A stretch of DNA of 64,000 nt from Begonia masoniana (Eukaryota; Streptophyta; Magnoliopsida; Cucurbitales; Begoniaceae): NCBI GenBank assembly GCA_022432975.1, contig CM039506.1, forward strand, positions 166,671 through 230,670, in the 5' to 3' direction. Within the stretch, counting starts at the first letter, position 1; every line of letters starts with the position of its first letter. A program made the position numbers and the translations under genes. Below the pieces are notes generated by a model. The model made no database searches. It saw nothing but the letters and a program-made list of their open reading frames with translations, and was not told the origin of the DNA. Shown here in pieces: positions 58,451-64,000 of this stretch.

Positions 58451-59008
58451 CTTTCTTCTTGTTTTTGTTCACAAATTTTTTATGCTTGACAAATAAAGCT
58501 CCTTCAACAGCACCATCTGTTTCATGGCTCTTCTTTGCTCCTATGCTTGCAGTGCATGAAGAATTTCTGTAAGCGAGAAACTCTGAGACAAATCCTTGTA
58601 TTTTCCAGGCTGAAATTGATGCTTCAATATTTTTCTGGCACTGTTACAAGAATTTTTTCAACAATTCTTGAATCAGTAAAGTAGAACCGAGTAATCTATA
58701 CGATTTGCAACATTCAACACTCGATCAGAATACTCTTGATTGATTCTGATTCTTTTCATTTTCTGCAACTCAAAGTCCCGAATTAACATTCAGAACTTCA
58801 TCCCTTTGATTCTTGTCAATCTCCCTCGTATTCCTTTTTTGAGATAATCCCAATCGCCTTTGCCTGATTTTAGCGACATAATACGAGTAAAAATTGTAGA
58901 AGAAACTACAGCAAATAACATGCTTTTGCCTTTGATTTTTTCGTCTTCTTTTCTTTCTGCGCTTTAATTGTACCACGGTGGGATTGTTTTGGAAGAACTG
59001 GAACTTCA
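58451..59008 (-). pseudogene. Copia gag, middle part
   Basis: Continuation of gag downstream of the nested LTR. The minus strand starts in frame as EVPVLP, then TIKAQKEKKTKKSKAKACY, and decays into several frames. Confidence 0.75.
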
Positions 59009-59009
59009 T
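59005..59009. repeat. Target site duplication TTCAT (left)
   Basis: TTCAT here and at 61700-61704. Joining the flanks with one copy restores the copia gag frame (EEDYE then VPVLP). Confidence 0.85.
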
Positions 59010-61699
59010 GTAACACCCGAGAATTTCCTACCATGTGAATAGCCTAGGTTAGAATTGTATAAGAGTTTATTGTTGAAGGGATTGAAGGGGGTTAAAGTAA
59101 AGAGAAGAAAGAGGGTTGAAAATTCAAAGCTAAGTGAGTTGAAAAGTCAAAGGACTTAACACTAATGGCAATGTTTTTGTAAAGGAAAATATAATGACTA
59201 AAATGGGGGAAAGTAAAGGTTCACTCACGTTGGAAAGTCAAGAGAGGAAAAGAGATAGAATAGTTGAAAAGTCAACTCTAAATAGCCAATGGGAGGTTAA
59301 TTAATTAAGTGGAAAATTTAAATGGAAATGGGGAAAGATGGCAGCCACGTTGGATGGAAAAAGTGGAAAGAAGAATGTGTTCATTTATAATTTTAAAGAA
59401 AATTGTGTGGGGAAAGAAAAAGTGGAAAAATCTTTAGGTAAAAAGACAAAATTTAGCAAGGTTGTCATCTTCTCCCCTTGCTCTCCACGATTCCCTTGGC
59501 TGCCATTGAAGCTCTTCCAAGCTTCCCTCCATCAAGGTTTTCAAGGTGATTTTAAGGTAACAATTTATGGGTTTTAGTTTGTATGCTATTAGTTGAAGCT
59601 TTTGAGTGTTTTTGGGGTGTTTAGAGTGATTTTGGTGAGGGTTTGAAAACCCTAATTCTTGGAGTCCGAATTTGGTTTTAATTAGTTGATTTCTTTCCAA
59701 ATTGGTTGGTTTGAGTGTTGAATGACTTGGGTTAGGTGATCTAAGGAGTTAGATTGTGATTTGGAAAGAGTTTGGGAAAAACCGGTTGTGAACACACAAT
59801 GGCCGAATCTGTCCTTGGTATTTTCGGGTTGGTCAAGGTGTTTGTTTGGTGGCTTTAAGCATTTCAATAGATAGTAGACGTGTAGAGGTTTCCGAATTGG
59901 GGTGGCACGTCAAAATCCGTTGAAAAACGAGAGAGTTATGACCGTTTGAAGTTTGACGGTCAATTTTGGGGAAAAACCGAGTTTGAGTGTTTTGAGTGTG
60001 AAGTTGTTTAAGTGTTGTTTAGTTTTCGGTTTACGAATCCTTTAGGTTTTATTGGTGACTTATTAAGCTACATTTCATTATTTTAGGATGTCGGACGATT
60101 GAATTATCGGTAAAAGTAAGCAACTGGAATCCGAGCAACCAGGTAAGTAGTGGATGAGTGTTTGTTGCCTTCGGGCCTACACCATGGAACGGTAGGGATT
60201 GTTTGATTGTTTGTTGTGTTTTGCTTTGTGTCATGCATTGTGTGTATGCATCATGTTTTCTAACTGACAAATCACGTGTTTTGCATGCTGAGTGGTGAGA
60301 ATGAAATGTAACATAAGAAAAGATATGCAACCTCGGTCCCTACGTGAGATGCTATGCTAAAAGATATGCAACTTGGTCTCTACGTGGGATGCTATGCTAA
60401 TTTATGTAATGTGTCGTGAGTATGAATACCTCGATATGTTCGTGCTTGAAAGCACAATGAGGATTCTACGATCGATTGGGGGGGATTTGGTTGGCCGTCC
60501 AGGATTGTGTAGGGCGTGTGCCTCTGGTCTTGCTCCGTGGGTCAAGGCGTGGCCGTCCAGGATTATGTTGGGGCGTGTGCCTACTTGATTCACATGAAAG
60601 TGAAGACAAGTGCAACCGAAACGAAAAGAAACAACAGAGTGTGTAGAAACTCCATGATAGGGTTGAGTCGAGCATTTAGTATGTTATTGTGCATTTCCCT
60701 ACTTGCTAAGCATTAGGCTTATGTTTTGTGTTCTATGGTGTAGGTGACGAGCTTTATACAGGTGAGGTTGATGAGACAGCTCAGGATTAGGCCGCAGTCG
60801 GAGGAGTACGGAGTCCGCCGGTGCAGGCTGTTGTCGGGGCGTTGGACCACTGTTCGTCGGGTAGTGTGGGAGGTGAACATTTTGTTAGATGGTTGTTTTA
60901 GTGTTTGTAATGTTTGTGTGTTGGAAGTAAGGTTGAACAAATGGTGAACGGTTTGGTTATAAACGTTTTAGTTCCGGTTGTACAGTTTTGTTGTAAATGA
61001 TTTTATTTTGTGCGTCGTTTTGGTTGAAACTATTTTCGTAATGGTTGTGAGTGTTTGGGTTTGAAATAGTATATTTTTGGTTGTAAATTTTCAGGTTTTG
61101 GTTTAAAGAAATTTAGGCGTACGCCGCCCGTTTTGGTTTTAAAATAACTAACGTCGGGTTATGTTTTTTATTTTTTGTATTTCTCCGTTTGAAGTCGGTT
61201 TTCCAAGATTTTTATGGGCTTTGAAGGTTTAGGTGTCGGGAAGGTATGTTTAAATTTTCGGAATTTTTGGAGGTGTTTTAGTCGAAGAAAAATGAAGGAA
61301 GTGAGGGAAGGTCGAAAAGCCGGGAAAAAGTCAAGTTTTTGGGCGTTTTGGGGGTCAAAAACCCGAGGGGTTGGCGAGTGCTCGCCATGGGAGGCGAGTA
61401 ATCGCCTCTGGGGTTATTTTGGGCGAGCATGGCAGAGAGGGTGGCGAGTATTCGCCACCCGGAGGCGAGTATTCGCCCCTTCCCAATTTTTTAAAATTTG
61501 TTTTTAACCTTCAATTTTCCAAACCATTTTTCCAACATATTTCTAAGGATTTTAGACACGCTTTCCAAGAAAAATTGAGGGTTCGGAAAACTCGAAAACC
61601 GAGCCGAGAATTTTATTAAATTACTTTTAAACGTCGTTTAAACACGGGAATTGTTTGCAACGTAACGCGCCGGGCCCGGGGCGGGTTCGGGGCGTTACA
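59010..61699 (+). mobile_element. Solo LTR (2690 bp) inside copia gag
   Basis: Begins GTAACACCCGAGAATTTCC and ends GGGGCGTTACA, flanked by TTCAT. Family members start TGTAAC, so the first T is either shared with the duplication or lost. It matches 50903-52907. No internal domain or second LTR is present, so it is a solo LTR. It is younger than the copia element. Confidence 0.9.
61373..61477. repeat. Cluster of GGCGA...TCGCC hairpins
   Basis: Four short inverted repeats within 105 bases: GGCGAGTGCTCGCC at 61373-61386, GAGGCGAGTAATCGCCTC at 61391-61408, GTGGCGAGTATTCGCCAC at 61441-61458 and GGCGAGTATTCGCC at 61464-61477. A half-copy GGGCGAGCATGG lies between them. The related LTR at 50903-52907 lacks the cluster. 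Confidence 0.9.
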
Positions 61700-61834
61700 T
61701 TCATAGTCTTCTTCCACTGCTTCTCAAAGATCCAAAGCCTCCAAATAAGTCTCCATTCGAACTGCCCAAATTTGTAGTTTCTCTCCATCAAACACTGGTG
61801 GAGCAATAGAGATTGAACTTGCTTCGGTTTCCAT
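61700..61834 (-). pseudogene. Copia gag, start
   Basis: ATG at 61834 on the minus strand. The frame reads METEASSISIAPPVFDGEKL, continues through LQIWAVRMETYLEALDLWEA, and is then interrupted by the solo LTR. This is the usual N-terminus of a copia gag. Confidence 0.85.
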
Positions 61835-61870
61835 GAGTATCTAAAATTAACACAGGTCCCTTAAGAAGAA

Positions 61871-61883
61871 TGCTTTGATACCA
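61871..61883 (-). other. Copia primer binding site
   Basis: TGGTATCAAAGCA on the minus strand next to the 5' LTR, complementary to initiator Met tRNA. Confidence 0.88.
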
Positions 61884-61886
61884 ATT

Positions 61887-62089
61887 TGTTGGTGTTTACG
61901 AAAGACAAAAGAAATAAATTGGAGAAGAAGAAGAGAAATTTTCTGTAGGATAAAAAACAAAGCAGAATAGTATTAAGCAATACCCATATTACAGAATACA
62001 ACACACAGAAGAAAAAAATATTAAAATAACCATAAAAAGAAAACCACTTGCAACCGTTATAAACTGTTTCTAAAGCATTTATTTTAACA
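61887..62089 (-). mobile_element. Copia 5' LTR (203 bp)
   Basis: TGTTGGTGTTTACG to TTTTAACA; pair of 55117-55316. Confidence 0.95.
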
Positions 62090-62094
62090 GTTAA
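62090..62094. repeat. Target site duplication GTTAA (right)
   Basis: Right partner of 55112-55116. Confidence 0.93.
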
Positions 62095-62728
62095 ACCCAA
62101 AATTTCAGGTCTTGACTGGTTATTTGGCTTATAAGTTTTCTATAGTGAGTCATTTAATATATCTAGTGTGGATCGGTTGGGATCCTCCTAAAGGTCGGAT
62201 ATTTTTCATTTCCGTTGTGGCTTCGGAGTGGTCATGGTTCAAATGGTGAATCTTACAATCAATAGTATCAATCTAGAGACCTTTGGCTTAATGGTCTTAT
62301 CTACACAGTTCATCGGTCTAATATTTGACATGTTCAATCTTATCAAAGGGCAAATATAGTTATCATGAATTTAATATTTAACATCATGGTGTTAGACAAT
62401 AACTATGTATATTATATATTATATCAGAATATTTTCTCCTGTTTAACGAAATTATACGTAGAACATTAATATAAGCTTCCCACTTTGACACCAAAAGTAA
62501 TTTACTCTTTCAGAATATTATAGATATGTCGGATATAATTTTAATAGTTTATGTCCACAATATTTACAAATTCTGATTAGGCTTTGTCACAGAAAAATCT
62601 AGACTTAAAACCATGCTCGTAGAAGACAACATCAAATTCTTCTTTTCTTTTTTTTAATAACTAACAAAACTTTATCGTATTTAAGAAAGCGAATCAGGAC
62701 ATCTAAAGAAGTATCAAAGCATATGTGA

Positions 62729-62764
<36 letters not shown>

Positions 62765-63132
62765 AGCTCTTTAACCAATCAAGATCATCCTGTTTAAGAG
62801 TCTCAGAAAACTATAGTATAGTGCAGAGATTTTCAATCTAGCTAGATCTCAAACAATAAAAAACTCAAGGATAGAAAATTGGGCAGCCAAAGGACGTTAT
62901 GGAACAAAAAATACTAGTAATACAATCACCTGAAAAGCGTAGCAACTTTCTAGAGATCTGCTGTGTCCCTTCAGCATTAGGCTATGCTGTCTTGTCGCCC
63001 CTCGTTCTGTCAACGTCGCACATCATCAATCATGTCATCTCTCAAACATTGGGTATCTTCCACATTCAATTCCTCTTCATCTTCATTTGTTCCTCCATCC
63101 AGGTCTGTCCTCTTTTTGGACCATGCTCAAGC
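62095..63132. other. AT-rich spacer
   Basis: Host DNA flanking the copia element. A poly-A run of about 34 bases lies at 62730-62763. No gene supported. Confidence 0.5.
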
Positions 63133-63312
63133 CTATAGGTATCCAATTCCTTTGTCCATTATTTCTTGCAAGTTCAACATTTCATTGTGTGCTTTCCTCG
63201 CATTCTGCCACCTCTCCAACTCCTTCTTGGCATTAGCAAAACCAAAACAGCTATGAAGCCACCTGTTCTTTCTGTAATCCTCAAGGGTTCCATCATCATC
63301 CAATGTGTTTGT
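63133..63312 (-). CDS. Exon-like segment, product unknown
   Basis: On the minus strand an acceptor-like GTTACTTACAG ends at 63313, followed by an open stretch reading TNTLDDDGTLEDYRKNRWLH, then ANAKKELERWQNARKAHNEM and IMDKGIGYL before a stop. The charged, helical composition looks like a real nuclear or cytosolic protein, and it may be an exon of an intact host gene that extends beyond the window. The downstream donor site is uncertain and I do not recognise the family. Confidence 0.4.
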   Translation of the reverse strand, partial: TNTLDDDGTLEDYRKNRWLHSCFGFANAKKELERWQNARKAHNEMLNLQEIMDKGIGYL

Positions 63313-63399
63313 CTGTAAGTAACAACTAGAAAGTTTTGCCTTAGTCCTTGTAAAATTAATCCCAAAAGAAATAAAATTGGCAAAGGTTGGAAAAGACAT

Positions 63400-64000
63400 T
63401 AATCATAGAAGTCTTACTAAAATCCAGCAAACCAGCAATCATTGCCCACGAGTTGATTTGGGCCGTACTAATTTTTAAGAGATAGAAACTATCTTGGCTC
63501 AACAAAATGGTGATATGGACACTTTTTGGACGCAAAATTACAATACCTGCCACTATTAGAATGATATTAATAACATATAATTGCACACCTAACCGTATGA
63601 ATAACGTAAAAAAATGTAGATTATTTAATACATAAGCCACATACAAATATGCAAGCATGTTCACAAAAGTTTAGACTAATAAATTGCTTAATTTTTTATG
63701 TTCCCTCTATTGAAGAAGAAAGCTCTAACTTCTTTTCTATGCCTTGCAGCAACTCGTGCATCGTTGACAGCTTTCCAATGGTAGGTCAAACGTCTTTGGT
63801 TTAGTTTTTGCAATTGCACTAACAACTTTTACATTTTCGGCAAAAATTTTTTGGTGACAACTATGACGACTTCGTTCTTCTCAACCAATCGTTGTTGTCG
63901 TGAAAATAATAAATCGAAGCTTGAACATGAACTATAGAATATTGTGGATTTGTTGAACACCTCACCTGTAGGTGGGTTCCAACAAGCCTAGTGAGAGTGA
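63400..64000. other. AT-rich end of window
   Basis: No gene recognised. CTTGCAGCAACTCGTGCATC near 63745 has an acceptor-like shape on the plus strand but no supported exon. Confidence 0.35.

Larger units (their letters stand above)
55117..62089 (-). mobile_element. Ty1/copia retrotransposon with nested LTR
   Basis: Complete from LTR to LTR in minus orientation with a GTTAA duplication. Without the nested 2.69-kb LTR (59010-61699) it would be about 4.28 kb. Order on the minus strand: 5' LTR, primer site, gag, zinc knuckles, protease, pre-integrase, integrase, RT, RNase H, polypurine tract, 3' LTR. Integrase before RT is the copia order. Reading frames are broken in many places and RT has lost an internal segment, so it is inactive. 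Confidence 0.95.

Noticed and set aside
60373..60716. Opposing 60-70 codon frames near 60.4-60.7 kb
   Set aside because: They lie wholly inside a solo LTR and have no recognisable domain or conservation in the sibling LTR.

Overview
The window is plant nuclear DNA made almost entirely of repeats and decayed mobile elements. Evidence for a plant: LTR retrotransposons of both Ty3/gypsy and Ty1/copia types with initiator-Met tRNA primer sites, a long tandem satellite, AT-rich spacers, splice-like AG acceptors, and no bacterial-style operons. The LTR style (TGTAACGACCC or TGTAGCACCCGG starts, GCGTTACA ends) reminds me of cucurbit genomes, but nothing here fixes the species. I see no intact host gene, no tRNA or rRNA, and no CRISPR. 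Two 100-base N runs (21550-21649, 50803-50902) are assembly gaps.

Layout. 1-2490: left remnant of a minus-strand Ty3/gypsy element (gag pseudogene, leader, primer site, LTR). 2491-20597: a satellite of about 208-bp monomers, about 50 copies, split in two by a minus-strand Ty3/gypsy element (7654-15444, AATAC target duplication). That element has a gag-protease-RT-RNaseH-integrase order with several frameshifts. Its 3' LTR carries 76 perfect copies of a 12-bp unit that the 5' LTR holds only about twice. 20598-23030: low-quality sequence around the first gap, then an LTR fragment. 23330-27590: a degenerate plus-strand copia pol gene split by a 2.6-kb solo LTR (TGTGG duplication). 27591-36275: AT-rich DNA with exon-like scraps of unrecognised genes and a family of four diverged repeats around 31.5-33 kb. 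36276-38700: another minus-oriented LTR.

39927-48519: five tandem units of 1.11-1.17 kb. Each looks like a piece of an intron-containing gene and each ends in a large inverted repeat with arms of about 245 bp. The fifth unit is cut by a truncated plus-strand gypsy element (44688-47791) and then by another LTR (48520 to the second gap). 50903-53500: an internally deleted gypsy element (LTR plus the pol tail). 55117-62089: a minus-strand Ty1/copia element, complete end to end (GTTAA duplication) but broken in its reading frames and itself carrying a solo LTR (59010-61699). 62090-64000: AT-rich flank with one exon-like segment on the minus strand.

The elements record a nesting order: satellite first, then the gypsy insertion; copia pol first, then the solo LTR; gene-fragment tandem array first, then two LTR elements. 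The most unusual points are the one-sided 12-bp expansion lying inside a pol reading frame that runs into the LTR, and the tandem foldback array. Several frameshifts are single-base changes, some in homopolymers, so part of the decay may be sequencing error.
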